Counted from the first letter of the stretch, positions 1 to 8,983 are shown. The stretch is DNA of 49,935 bases from Roseospira navarrensis (GCF_009601025.1 NZ_WIVE01000032.1:1-49935); one strand, 5' to 3'. The notes: generated by a model not told the origin, from the letters alone. Numbers and translations are program-made.

Positions 1-363
1 CTCCTGGGCATCGCCACCACCAAAGGCCCAATCTCCTACGATATGTTGATCGCGCCGGAAGCAAAGGGATAAGCCTTCCACGCCATTGTTGAAGGCGCTC
101 AGGAGGACCGGCCGACCGCACGCTTCCGCGTGACGCCTGACCCGCATCAGGAAGGACGTCTTCCCCCAGCGGCGCGGGGCCACGATGTTGAAGATCGGCT
201 GCAGGTTGTCCAGGATGGTCAGAATGAACTGGCCGTCCGACCGCAGGTAGTCCGTGTCCGACTGAATCGGCCAGCCGACGATCGGCGTTGCGGTGGTGGC
301 CCGCGTCACGGCGTCATCCACGGTCAAGTCGGCGCAGTGGCCATTATCACGCATGTCAGGCAT
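1..363 (-). CDS. P-loop ATPase, partial (3' end outside window)
   Basis: This frame is open on the minus strand from an ATG at 361-363 to the left edge, 121 codons with no stop, so the 3' part is missing. Around residue 63 the protein reads APRRWGKTSFL, a Walker A loop of the type seen in AAA/ORC-like ATP-binding proteins. The Walker B region would lie off the window. It starts 15 bp after the stop of the upstream giant ATPase gene, so the two are probably co-transcribed and may work together. The visible part shows no signal peptide or membrane segment. I infer a cytoplasmic NTPase partner; its biochemical role is unknown. The P-loop assignment is firm, the function is not. Confidence 0.6.
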   Translation of the reverse strand, partial: MPDMRDNGHCADLTVDDAVTRATTATPIVGWPIQSDTDYLRSDGQFILTILDNLQPIFNIVAPRRWGKTSFLMRVRRHAEACGRPVLLSAFNNGVEGLSLCFRRDQHIVGDWAFGGGDAQE

Positions 364-378
364 CCCCTTCCCCCATGT

Positions 379-2586
379 CTATTCCGCCAGCCCGACCCAT
401 GCGGCGAGCATGGCTGGCGGGATGTTCAGATACTCGCCGTAATCGCCGCGGACGAAGCCGTATTTCATGATCTCTTTGTGTGCAGCCGAGCTTTTTGAGT
501 CGAGGCCGTTGATCATCTTGACCCCGGCCCAAAAGTCCGCCTCCAGCTCTTCTTTCCAGTCATTGATCTCGTCGGGGCATGCGGCCTCGGCGGCCTTCAT
601 GACGTCCATCAGATAGGACTGATAGGTCGTGACCAATTCGCCATGAAAGGCGCGCACGATGTCCCGGGCCCGCAGGGTTGTGCGCTTCTGTTCAATGGTC
701 TGGTCCAGGGCCTTGCGCAGCATGACCTGGGCGTCGAAGGGGCGACCGGCGGCGCGCATGACCAGTTCCTCCAGCGCGCCGCGATCAATATCGTAGCGGC
801 CCTTGATGGGACCGCTCGCCAGCGCCGTAATCTCCTGATTGGATAACGGGCGCAGGAAACGGCGCTGGGTGAGGAAGCGGGGAAAGCCGCTGTTGTTGAG
901 CGTGTCCACGTTGTGGCCGAAGTCCCCGGGGACGCCGAAGGCAACCAGGCGGAAAGACCGGGCGTAGTCGTTCAACAGGGCGCCAAGGAACTCGGCGGCA
1001 TCGCCGAACTCGTTGACCTTGTTGACTTCATCGGCGAGCAGGACCAGACGTGCGCTCTCGCCCAAAGCTTCGCGAAGCTGCTGGCACAGGTCCGCCACGG
1101 CGTTGATGGCCGTGGGCTTGTCCGTGATCGAGGCCGGGTCGGGCAGCGCGAAGATGCGCTGGTACTCCTCGTTGAGTCGCAGCTCGGCGAACAGAGCCTG
1201 AATGACCCCAACACTTTCTCCGCTGCGCGTGCCGGATTTCTGCACCAGATCGAACGAGACCCGCGCCGCCACGATGTCGCCCCCGGAGATGTTGCGCAGG
1301 CGCGGCAGAAGCATGTTCAGCAGGGAACTCTTGCCCTGGCGGCGGCTGCCGCAGACCATGACGTTGTTGCGTCGGACATCCTCCATCAGGCGCGCCAGCA
1401 TCTCCTCGTGCCCGACAAAGAGGTACGCGTTGCCCTCGTTCAGGCCGGGGCCGTGTTCGAACGGGTTGTTGGGGCGCACCGGCAGCCGCCCGGGCATTTC
1501 CAGCATGCGCATGGCCGGGCCGAGGAAGACGGACGGAACCACCGTGTAGTCGCCCGGTTTCTGGAAGGACCACGGGAACCGGATCACCAGGTCGGGATCC
1601 TGCTCGATCATCTCGATGGTGTCGGTCGGCACCGCGTGGCCGACGCCGTCGGTATCCGAAATCTGCAGCTCGACCCGCAGAGGGATCTGCCCGACCACGC
1701 CGGGCACGTCGTAGATCGCGCGCAGGCGCTTGAGCTGGTCCTTCGGCGCCAGCCGGATGTCCACCGTCAGGTCCTGTTCGGCCGAATAGGTCTGCGGGAT
1801 CGCCGGCACCTGGATGCGTTGCACGATGAAGTGGCCGCCTTCCGTGGAGCCGTCGTACAGCCCCTCGCTCCACTCCTCCCGGGTCATGCGTGCCTCGGGG
1901 GTCTGTTCCTGGGACTGGATGAAGCTGCGGAGGTTCTTCTTCAGCATCGACTCCTTGAAGCCCTTCGGGTCCAGATCATAGTACAGCACCAGTTCGCCCG
2001 TGCGGCTGTCCAGCAGGCAACTGCCGTACTGGGGCTTTCCGCCCTTCGGGCCGCCCTCGGGCCCGTCGTCGCCCTGCCACGAGCCGATGACGTACAGGAA
2101 TCCGCGATCGCGCACGAACACCACGTCCTGGATGGCCGTGAAACTGGTCAGGTGGTGGCCGCGCGAGGCCCAGCCGTAACGCCGAGAGACCATCTGCACC
2201 GAGTTGTCGTCATAGACCAGGGCCACGTCCTCGCCCTCGGTCGCCAGGCGGACGGGCACGCCGTCCACGCGGCGGCGGGGGCCCGGGTCGGTGGCCCATC
2301 CGCCGGGCGTCTCGGGATCCGCTCTGAGCGTCAGGGTCAGGAGGTGATCCTCGGTGGCGGCGACGAGGTGGGCCTGGGCGGGATCGGGCAGCGACAGCAG
2401 GCGCACGTCCGTCCATGGTGGGCCCAGGGGGTGGATCGTGTCGTCCGGGGCCACCAGAAAGGCGCCGTCCGATCCATGGACGAGCAGGGAGCCGTCGGCG
2501 CCCAGCAGAGCCGCGAACCCGGGGGTGCCGATCCGCGCGTCCAGGCGGCGCCGATCCGCGCGTCCAGGCGGCGCATCCCCGACCAT
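379..2586 (-). CDS. C-terminal fragment of split giant STAND-like ATPase (propeller-like segment plus second P-loop ATPase)
   Basis: This 735-codon frame continues the protein begun at 4916, but in another frame because of the 23-bp duplication at 2527-2572. Residues about 15-230 are rich in short beta strands with repeated aromatic and Gly-Asp turns, propeller-like. Residues 386-735 form an ATPase domain with Walker A GSRRQGKSSLL near residue 413 and Walker B LVLLADE near 514. A helical C-terminal region follows. If one repeat copy is removed, the two frames join through the shared peptide RRLDARIG into one 1504-residue protein. An ATG at 2584-2586 with purine-rich upstream sequence could allow separate translation, but overlap with the first frame makes a broken gene more likely. 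The target of the ATPase is unknown. Confidence 0.6.
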   Translation of the reverse strand: MVGDAPPGRADRRRLDARIGTPGFAALLGADGSLLVHGSDGAFLVAPDDTIHPLGPPWTDVRLLSLPDPAQAHLVAATEDHLLTLTLRADPETPGGWATDPGPRRRVDGVPVRLATEGEDVALVYDDNSVQMVSRRYGWASRGHHLTSFTAIQDVVFVRDRGFLYVIGSWQGDDGPEGGPKGGKPQYGSCLLDSRTGELVLYYDLDPKGFKESMLKKNLRSFIQSQEQTPEARMTREEWSEGLYDGSTEGGHFIVQRIQVPAIPQTYSAEQDLTVDIRLAPKDQLKRLRAIYDVPGVVGQIPLRVELQISDTDGVGHAVPTDTIEMIEQDPDLVIRFPWSFQKPGDYTVVPSVFLGPAMRMLEMPGRLPVRPNNPFEHGPGLNEGNAYLFVGHEEMLARLMEDVRRNNVMVCGSRRQGKSSLLNMLLPRLRNISGGDIVAARVSFDLVQKSGTRSGESVGVIQALFAELRLNEEYQRIFALPDPASITDKPTAINAVADLCQQLREALGESARLVLLADEVNKVNEFGDAAEFLGALLNDYARSFRLVAFGVPGDFGHNVDTLNNSGFPRFLTQRRFLRPLSNQEITALASGPIKGRYDIDRGALEELVMRAAGRPFDAQVMLRKALDQTIEQKRTTLRARDIVRAFHGELVTTYQSYLMDVMKAAEAACPDEINDWKEELEADFWAGVKMINGLDSKSSAAHKEIMKYGFVRGDYGEYLNIPPAMLAAWVGLAE

Positions 2587-4916
2587 TCCGCCCCATCCTC
2601 GTGCCAGAACAGCGCCTGCAGGCCGGTGCTGTCGGCGACCAGCAGGCCCGCCGTGACATCCGTCCGCGGCCCTCCGATCACGGAGATGTCCGCCACGAAG
2701 CGGGGGGCCTTGCCGGGCAGGGTGATGGAGGTCGTCTGAAGGTCTGCCGCAGGCGGCTTGTCCTCCTTTTTCTTGCCGGCCGCCGTTTGGGATTCGGCAC
2801 TGTCCGGTTTCACGCTTTCGATCGTCAGGACGCTCTTCTTCTCATCCAACGCGACGATGAAACGATCCGCCAGCAGGCGGACGGAGGGCACGCCGGCGAG
2901 CCCGGCCGCCAGATCGGCGTCGAACCCCGAACTCGGCACGGGGGCTTCGCCGTCGCGGGCCTTGATGATGGTGCTGCTGCGGACCGCCTTGTCGATCTCG
3001 GCCCGCAGCCGGCGCCAGTCGGCACTGCCCTTCCCCTTGAGGAGGTACTCGATCTGGGATCCGCTCAGGTCCGCCCGGCTCAGCGGCAGGTCCTCGAAGG
3101 TGTCCAGGGCGAACCGCGCACCGGGCAAGCGGGCATTGATGAAGTTGCAGACACCCTTTGTTTTCCGGGGCTGGAAATACAACGCCTGAATGTAGGCGTT
3201 GCGGAACGAACAGTCCTCCAGCACCGCGTTCACGAAATGGGGCGCGCGCATGACCGTGTCGTTGAAGTTCCAGCCGCTCAGGTCGAGGTCGGCGAAGTCG
3301 ATGTCGTGCAGGGCCGCCCCCTCGAAGGACACGCCCGGCGGCATGCGCAGCGGGGGCTCCTTCCCGCTGAGGCGGTCGAACGCCACCAGCAGGCGCATGA
3401 GGCCGACCAGCGTGTTGCGCGCCTGCTCGGAACTGCGGTCCTTGGGCAGCAGCGGATTGTCGTGGGACAGAATGCGGGCGATGCGCCCATAGAAACGACG
3501 CTGGTTGCGCCGGATGTCGCGATGCAGCCAGAACGCCAGGGACGACCGCTCCAGCAGCAGGCCGTTCTCCAGGATGCCGACGAACTTGGCGCCGATGCTC
3601 TCGCGGGCGGCGGTGCGGGCCAGCAGGTCCACCAGCGCGGATTCCCAGATGAGCTGGGACTTGAAGTTGAAGCCCCGCTCTTCGTCGCCCGTGAACAGCT
3701 CGCTGCGGAAGATCTCGCTCAGCGATGCGTTGATGTGGAAGGTGTCGCGCAGCTCGTAGGTGATGCGGCCGTAGACGAGGTCCATCACGCGCTCGAAGGG
3801 GAGCGACGAGGTCGCCGTCCGGAACTGTTCCAGGGCGAGCTGATGCACCAGTTCCCGGCGCTGGTCCGGTGTTAGCTGGCCGTTCGGATCGTGTTCCGCC
3901 ACCCAGGCCTCGATGGTCCGGCCCAACGCCGTCTCGACCGGATCGTCATCCGAATCGCTTGCGGGCGGCCCGTCCTGCATGACGTCTTCGCCGGCGCGCA
4001 GGGAGGCCAACTCACGGCGTTGGCGCAGGAACGCGGCCCGGAAGGACTCGCCGGCCTGACGGCCGACGAAGGGCGCCAGCTCGACCAGCTCGATGTCGTG
4101 GCTGTCGCGCATGCGCTCGCCCAGGCCGGTTACGCGGTCGTGATCGAAGATGGTGTAGTAGACGCAGCGACTGTCCACCGCCACGAGGAACGGCGCCTTC
4201 GGTCCCATCAGGCGCAGGAATTCCGCCACCAGTGGGTCGGAGGTGCTGAGCCGGTCGCCGTTGCCCCAGTCCTCCAGGCCGTCGATGATGGGGACGAAAT
4301 AGCCGAGCCGGATGGCCGGGACCAGCACCTGAAGCGGCAGGGCAAGGCCATAGGCCTGGGCGGCCGTCCGCTCCAGGGTGCGTCCGACCCCGGTCGCGCG
4401 CAGCTCCCGCGCGTGGAAGAACAGGGGCAGTTGCCACACGATCGGGCGGTTGGAGTCCTCGCGCCGGGCCAGTTGACGACGCAACAAGTCCTGGGCGACG
4501 TCCGCCAGGACGGTGGTCCGGCCGCTGCCGGGCGCGGCGGTGAGGGCGAAACGCGCGCCTTGAGTCAGGCTGGTCGAAAGGACCTCACTCAGCACACCCG
4601 CACCCGGGGTGATGCCCGAGCCCGCCTCACCGGCCCTGACGATGCGCCACGGCAGATCCCGCCGGGCGGTGCCTGCCGCCGGCGCTCTTGTCCGCGCCAG
4701 ATCCAGGCTCTGGGGGTCCAGCTTGCGAAACAGGAACGCCGCGCCGAGCGGCGTTGCCCCCTCTGGCGGCTGTGCATCATGGTCAGCCGGTCCGCAACAT
4801 GCACTGTCCAGCCAGACCGTTTCGGGAATCGAGACGTCGTTGAGCGAGACCGCCTTGAGTGCCTCGATCAGGTCCTGTGCAAGGCCTGCCTGTGGATTCG
4901 GATCATCACCCCTCAT
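2337..4916 (-). CDS. N-terminal fragment of split giant STAND-like ATPase (NACHT-like P-loop plus pentapeptide-like segment)
   Basis: This 859-codon frame holds the first part of the giant protein. Residues about 127-136 read APGSGRTTVL (Walker A) and 207-217 read FVPIIDGLEDW, a NACHT-like Walker B. Residues about 530-620 have a five-residue periodicity of the A(D/N)Lxx kind, such as FADLDLSGWNF, resembling a pentapeptide-repeat helix. A Lys/Glu-rich linker and the start of a beta-rich segment follow. Native sequence stops at about residue 789. The last 70 residues, rich in Pro, Arg and Trp, are the out-of-frame product of the 23-bp tandem duplication. NACHT-type STAND proteins are known in bacterial immunity and signalling; whether this one acts there is inference. 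No signal peptide is visible. Confidence 0.6.
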   Translation of the reverse strand: MRGDDPNPQAGLAQDLIEALKAVSLNDVSIPETVWLDSACCGPADHDAQPPEGATPLGAAFLFRKLDPQSLDLARTRAPAAGTARRDLPWRIVRAGEAGSGITPGAGVLSEVLSTSLTQGARFALTAAPGSGRTTVLADVAQDLLRRQLARREDSNRPIVWQLPLFFHARELRATGVGRTLERTAAQAYGLALPLQVLVPAIRLGYFVPIIDGLEDWGNGDRLSTSDPLVAEFLRLMGPKAPFLVAVDSRCVYYTIFDHDRVTGLGERMRDSHDIELVELAPFVGRQAGESFRAAFLRQRRELASLRAGEDVMQDGPPASDSDDDPVETALGRTIEAWVAEHDPNGQLTPDQRRELVHQLALEQFRTATSSLPFERVMDLVYGRITYELRDTFHINASLSEIFRSELFTGDEERGFNFKSQLIWESALVDLLARTAARESIGAKFVGILENGLLLERSSLAFWLHRDIRRNQRRFYGRIARILSHDNPLLPKDRSSEQARNTLVGLMRLLVAFDRLSGKEPPLRMPPGVSFEGAALHDIDFADLDLSGWNFNDTVMRAPHFVNAVLEDCSFRNAYIQALYFQPRKTKGVCNFINARLPGARFALDTFEDLPLSRADLSGSQIEYLLKGKGSADWRRLRAEIDKAVRSSTIIKARDGEAPVPSSGFDADLAAGLAGVPSVRLLADRFIVALDEKKSVLTIESVKPDSAESQTAAGKKKEDKPPAADLQTTSITLPGKAPRFVADISVIGGPRTDVTAGLLVADSTGLQALFWHEDGAEWSGMRRLDARIGAAWTRGSAPPGSRLCWAPTAPCSSMDRTAPFWWPRTTRSTPWAHHGRTCACCRCPIPPRPTSSPPPRITS
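2527..2572. repeat. 23-bp perfect tandem duplication that breaks the giant ATPase gene
   Basis: Positions 2527-2549 and 2550-2572 are identical, and the period extends two bases further. As 23 is not a multiple of three, the extra copy shifts the frame of the minus-strand gene. Both frames read RRLDARIG at the repeat, and continuing from the first frame into the second gives a continuous propeller-like sequence. This explains two long overlapping frames on the same strand. It may be a recent mutation, a reversible slipped-strand switch, or an assembly error. Confidence 0.9.
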
Positions 4917-5135
4917 GGTATGCCCCCCGGTTTGGCCGACCGGGCCCCCTGACCCCTGCAGCCGTCTTGGCTCTTGTCGAGCCGGGCGTCCGCGCTTTCC
5001 GTGTTAAGGTGGCGAGGGCACCCTTCATGGGGTCGTACGCTATAGCATCTCAGGATTGTTTTTCTAGATGTTTTGTCTTTCGGATCGTAGAGGTACCCCT
5101 GCGCAGCGTCTCACGAAAAAGGATCCGTCCCGGCC
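4917..5135. other. Divergent intergenic region
   Basis: This 219-bp gap separates the minus-strand ATPase operon from the plus-strand adenylation gene, so it should carry both promoters. A stretch near 5040-5095 is clearly more AT-rich than the surroundings. No pair of well-spaced -35 and -10 boxes stood out on either strand, so no promoter is called. Confidence 0.4.
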
Positions 5136-6716
5136 ATGACATCCCAGTGCGAGGTGTTCGACAACCTTATACAACCCTGGATCGCGGCGGTGCGCCGAGA
5201 CCCGAACGCGCCGGCCGTGCGCGACGGCGCGCGGGTGGCCTCGCGGGTCGAGGGTCTCGCCCGCGCCATCGGGATCGCGGACCGTGTCTGCCGGCTGCCG
5301 GATCCCGGGGATCAAAATCCGGTGGTTCTGGTGCATGGCCACAAGTCCGTCGGGGCCGTGGTGGCCATCCTGGGCATTCTGCTTTCTGGACGGGCCTACG
5401 CGTACGTCGAGGCCGAGACGCCCCCGGAGGCCATGCGCGCCATTCTGGAGACCCTGCGGCCGCAGGCGATCCTGGCAACCGAGTCGGTCCACCCGTCGCC
5501 CGGTCCGGCGTCGTCGGGCGCCGCCCCGACGCCCGTGATCGCGGTCGAGGCCTGCCCGCCGGGCGCTCTGTCCTGGCTGGATGCGCCACCGCCGGGTGCG
5601 CGGGCGGCGGCGGACGAGATTGCTTATGTCCTGTTCTCCTCGGGATCGACCGGCGTGCCGAAAGGGGTCTGCATGGCCCGTGATGCCGCGCATGCCGCCG
5701 TTGCGGCCTATTGCCGGGATCTCGGCATCACGGAGACCGACCGTCTGGCGAGTTCGGTGTCGTTCGGCTTCGATGTGTCCATGTTCGACATCCTGGCGGC
5801 CGCGCGGACCGGGGCTTGCCTGATGCTGTTGCGCGGCGTCGGCGGGACAGGTGTCGAGCCCATGGGGCGGGCCCTGGCCGGCAGCGGGGCGACGGTCGCC
5901 TTTACGGTGCCGAGCCTGGCCGGCGCCATGATCGCGGCGCCGGAGTGGCCGCAGACGCGTCCCCACCTGCGGGCCCTGGCCCTGACGGGCGAGCGGGTCA
6001 CACCGGACCTGCGGGGCGCGCTGGCGACGGCCCTGGCCCCGGCCACAACCGTCTGGAACCTGTTCGGCGGCACCGAGATGCCCTACGTTCTGGCGGACCC
6101 CCTGGCAATGGACGGCGACGGAGACCCGTCCCGGTTCACCCGGCGCGGGGGTCCGGTGGCGCTCGGGCTGGATGGGGACTTTTCCGCCGACGCCTGGACG
6201 CCGGGGCGCGAGGGCGAACTCTGGGTCGAGGGCGCGGCGGTGCTGTCGGGATACCTGGCCCCCGGCGCGTCCTGGCCGGGCCGTGTGCCGGCACCCCGCC
6301 GCCATGGCAGCGGGGATGTGTTCCGTGTTCTCGACGGCGCCCGGCTGCAGTACGTCGGGCGCCGGGACCGGCAGGTGCGCCTGCATGGCTTGCGGATCGA
6401 ACTGGACATGATCGAGAGCTGGGTGGAGACCCATCCGAACGCGGCCGCCTGCGTGGCCCTGCTGGACGAGCGCGGGCCCGGTCTGGCGGTCTTCGTCGCG
6501 CCGGGCCCCGAGGCCGCCGGGGGGGACGATCTGCGGGATGCGATGCTGCGGCACATCCGGGCCGGTCTGCCGGCCTATATGGTCCCGGAAACCTGTCGTG
6601 TGCTGGAGTCCATGCCGCGCACGCGCACCGGCAAGAAGGACCGCACGGCCGTCCGGCGGATCATGCTCGCCGGGGGCGAGACCGCGCCCGTCGGGCGTTC
6701 GGTGGTGGGAGCCTGA
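5136..6716 (+). CDS. Stand-alone amino-acid adenylation enzyme (ANL superfamily)
   Basis: This 526-residue protein would activate a carboxylic acid as an acyl-AMP. The core signature SSGSTGVPKG lies near residue 168. FDVSMFD near 212 carries the Asp that in nonribosomal peptide synthetase adenylation domains contacts the alpha-amino group, so an amino acid substrate is likely. NLFGGTE is the A5-like motif, GRRDRQVRLHGLRIE the A8 hinge, and TGKKDR near 498 holds the catalytic Lys. The length is that of a lone adenylation domain; no carrier or condensation domain follows. The start has a purine-rich AAAAAGGA about 10 bases upstream. It ends two bases before the amidinotransferase gene, so translation is probably coupled. 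The substrate cannot be read from the sequence. Confidence 0.85.
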   Translation: MTSQCEVFDNLIQPWIAAVRRDPNAPAVRDGARVASRVEGLARAIGIADRVCRLPDPGDQNPVVLVHGHKSVGAVVAILGILLSGRAYAYVEAETPPEAMRAILETLRPQAILATESVHPSPGPASSGAAPTPVIAVEACPPGALSWLDAPPPGARAAADEIAYVLFSSGSTGVPKGVCMARDAAHAAVAAYCRDLGITETDRLASSVSFGFDVSMFDILAAARTGACLMLLRGVGGTGVEPMGRALAGSGATVAFTVPSLAGAMIAAPEWPQTRPHLRALALTGERVTPDLRGALATALAPATTVWNLFGGTEMPYVLADPLAMDGDGDPSRFTRRGGPVALGLDGDFSADAWTPGREGELWVEGAAVLSGYLAPGASWPGRVPAPRRHGSGDVFRVLDGARLQYVGRRDRQVRLHGLRIELDMIESWVETHPNAAACVALLDERGPGLAVFVAPGPEAAGGDDLRDAMLRHIRAGLPAYMVPETCRVLESMPRTRTGKKDRTAVRRIMLAGGETAPVGRSVVGA

Positions 6717-6718
6717 CC

Positions 6719-7912
6719 ATGGAGACCCTGGAAACTGTGGACCCCACTGGAATGCCCGGTCCGGACGGGAAGACGCCTGCCCACGACGCAGTCCCCCGCG
6801 CGCAAGACCCTGTGCGGGTCGAGAGCTGGACGGAATGGGACCCCCTGCGGCACGTGATCGTCGGGCGGGCCGACCTGGGGCAGGTGCCCGCCCCGGAACC
6901 GGCGGTCAACGCCAAGGTGCCCGAACACTCGGACATGCGGGGCCGCTGGGGGCGCCGGCCACAGGACAGCATTGATCGCGCGAATGCGCTGCTGGACGAC
7001 TTCGCGGCCCTGCTGCGCCGTCGGGGCATCGTCGTGGACCGTCCCGAGCCCATCGACTTCGACGCCGGCATCCAGACGCCGGACTTCCAGGCCCGCACCC
7101 AGTTCGGCTGCATGGCGCCCCGGGACGTTCTGCTGACCGTGGGCCCGGAGATCGTCGAGGCCACCATGAGTTTCCGCTGCCGCTGGTTCGAATACCTCGC
7201 CTACCGGCCGCTCCTGACCCGGTACTTCGAGGCAGACCCGGCGTTTCGGCATACGGCGGCACCGAAACCCCGGCTGACGGACCGCTCGTTTCGCCCGGGG
7301 TATCTTGATGACGCGATCGGCGTGCAGACGCGGCTGGACTGGACGGCCCGAAAGGTTTTCGTCACGACCGAAGAGGAGATCCTGTTCGACGCGGCGGATG
7401 TGATCCGGCTGGGCCGGGACCTGATCGTGCAGCATGGGTTCACGACCAACCGCAAGGGCATCGCGTGGCTCCGGCGACATTTCCCCGATCACAGGGTTCA
7501 TGCCGCCCATTTTCCCGGCGACCCTTATCCGGCGCACATCGACTGCACGCTGGTTCCGCTGTGTCCCGGCCTGATCCTGTCCAACCCAACGCGCCCGCTG
7601 CCTGAGCACCTGCGCTCCCTCTTCCGGACCAATGACTGGCAGGTCGTGGAGGCGGCGCCTCCGGCCCACGCCGAGCCGCCGCCCCTGTGCTACTCGTCGG
7701 TGTGGCTGTCCATGAACGTGCTGATGCTGGATGCCCGGACCGTCTGTGTTGAGAAAACCGAGGTTCACCAGGCCGAGCAACTGGACCGCCTGGGGTTCGA
7801 GGTCGTGCCGGTCGCGTTGCGCGATGCCTATCCGTTCGGCGGCGGCCTGCACTGCTGCACGGCGGATGTCTACCGCGCCGGAGACCGGACGGACTATCTG
7901 CCCCGGCCGTGA
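6719..7912 (+). CDS. Glycine/arginine amidinotransferase-family enzyme
   Basis: The 397-residue product matches the AGAT family, which moves the amidino group of arginine to an amine. Family landmarks are in order: FDAAD near residue 223 (catalytic Asp region), PAHID near 271 (catalytic His), LILSNP near 285, and GGGLHCC near 374 with the nucleophilic Cys after His. The open frame continues upstream inside the adenylation gene, but the ATG at 6719 is chosen because the family's conserved N-terminus begins shortly after it. Relatives make guanidinoacetate, homoarginine (AmtA), streptidine (StrB) and cyanotoxin precursors (CyrA, SxtG). With the adjacent adenylation enzyme it suggests a guanidino metabolite pathway. 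Acceptor specificity is unknown. Confidence 0.88.
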   Translation: METLETVDPTGMPGPDGKTPAHDAVPRAQDPVRVESWTEWDPLRHVIVGRADLGQVPAPEPAVNAKVPEHSDMRGRWGRRPQDSIDRANALLDDFAALLRRRGIVVDRPEPIDFDAGIQTPDFQARTQFGCMAPRDVLLTVGPEIVEATMSFRCRWFEYLAYRPLLTRYFEADPAFRHTAAPKPRLTDRSFRPGYLDDAIGVQTRLDWTARKVFVTTEEEILFDAADVIRLGRDLIVQHGFTTNRKGIAWLRRHFPDHRVHAAHFPGDPYPAHIDCTLVPLCPGLILSNPTRPLPEHLRSLFRTNDWQVVEAAPPAHAEPPPLCYSSVWLSMNVLMLDARTVCVEKTEVHQAEQLDRLGFEVVPVALRDAYPFGGGLHCCTADVYRAGDRTDYLPRP

Positions 7913-7921
7913 AATCGGCCC

Positions 7922-8923
7922 TTACATCTCCGGCCGATCCCGTGCCGCCGTGACCGGCGGGCGTCCGGCCCGGTAGGCCCGGATGACGCCGGCGATGATG
8001 GAGGTGGCGATCTCGGCCGGGTTGGCGGCGTGGATGGGCACCCCGGCCGGACCTTCGATGCGGGTGAGGGCCTGTTCGGAATAGCCCTCGTCGGCCAGCC
8101 GGGCGAGGCGCGCGGCCTGGGTGGTCTGGCTGCCCAGCGCGCCGATATGGAACGCCGGCGACTCCAGGGCGCGGCGCAGCAGCGGCAGTTCCACATCATG
8201 GTCGTGGAACAGGGTCACCACCGCCGTGGCCGGGTCGATGGCGACCGCCCCCACGTCCCCGGGACCCGTTCCGCGCACCGGCGCGGCGCAGGCCGGCGCG
8301 GTCTGTCCCGCCACATGGGAATCATCGGTCAGCACCTCGACCCGATAGCCGTTCAGCGCCCCCATCTGCGCCGCCAGCGGCACGATCGGCCCGCGTCCGG
8401 CCAGGATCAGGCGGGGCGGCGGCCGATGCAGGCGGCGGAACAGGCTCTCGGTGGGCCACACCAGCTCGGCGGTGGCGAAGGCGGCGTCGTCGCCCTCTTG
8501 CGGCGCCTCCACCCGGGTCTCGCCCGTCGCGGTGTCCGTGGCGAGCACCGCCGCCCGCCGCGCGGCCACGGCCTCGGCGACATCGGCGAGAGTCCCGGTC
8601 GCGACCGTGGCGTCCACATAGACATCGATGGAGCCGCCGCAGGGCATGCGCAGATCCACGTAACGCGAGCCCTCGCCGAAGCGGGCGAAGCGGTTGCGGC
8701 CCTCGGTCATGGCGGCCCGGGCCTCCTCGGCGATGCCGCCTTCCACGCATCCGCCCGAGATCAGACCCACCACCTCGCCCCGGACCGAGACCGCCAACTG
8801 CGCGCCCAACGGACGCGGCCCGGAGCGGGTCTTGCGCACCAGGGTCACCAGTGCCCCGGCGTCGTCGCGGGTGCGCCAATCCAGCAGGGCGGGCAGCACG
8901 TCCTCATCGAAATCCTGGATCAT
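7922..8923 (-). CDS. XdhC/CoxI-family molybdenum hydroxylase maturation factor
   Basis: This 333-residue cytoplasmic protein matches the XdhC/CoxI family, which binds molybdenum cofactor and helps insert its sulfurated form into xanthine dehydrogenase-type enzymes. The N-terminal part contains SGGCVEGGIAEEA and RMPCGGSIDVYVD, both typical. The C-terminal half has a Rossmann-like region beginning LILAGRGPIVPLAAQMG and a GALGSQ motif. AAGGAG lies shortly before the ATG. It is divergent from coxS across 304 bp, so it most likely serves the adjacent CoxSLM enzyme. Only 9 bp separate its stop from the convergent amidinotransferase gene. Family assignment is confident; the exact subgroup is not. 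Confidence 0.85.
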   Translation of the reverse strand: MIQDFDEDVLPALLDWRTRDDAGALVTLVRKTRSGPRPLGAQLAVSVRGEVVGLISGGCVEGGIAEEARAAMTEGRNRFARFGEGSRYVDLRMPCGGSIDVYVDATVATGTLADVAEAVAARRAAVLATDTATGETRVEAPQEGDDAAFATAELVWPTESLFRRLHRPPPRLILAGRGPIVPLAAQMGALNGYRVEVLTDDSHVAGQTAPACAAPVRGTGPGDVGAVAIDPATAVVTLFHDHDVELPLLRRALESPAFHIGALGSQTTQAARLARLADEGYSEQALTRIEGPAGVPIHAANPAEIATSIIAGVIRAYRAGRPPVTAARDRPEM

Positions 8924-8983
8924 GGGGGCTCCTTGCGCGGCGTGGGGACGGTCCGGAGGGCGGCGGAAGCCTGACTCTCATGG

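Noticed and set aside
913-2739. Long plus-strand open frame of 608 codons across the ATPase gene
   Set aside because: It is antisense to a frame with clear ATPase motifs and has no recognisable domain; high GC makes such shadow frames common.
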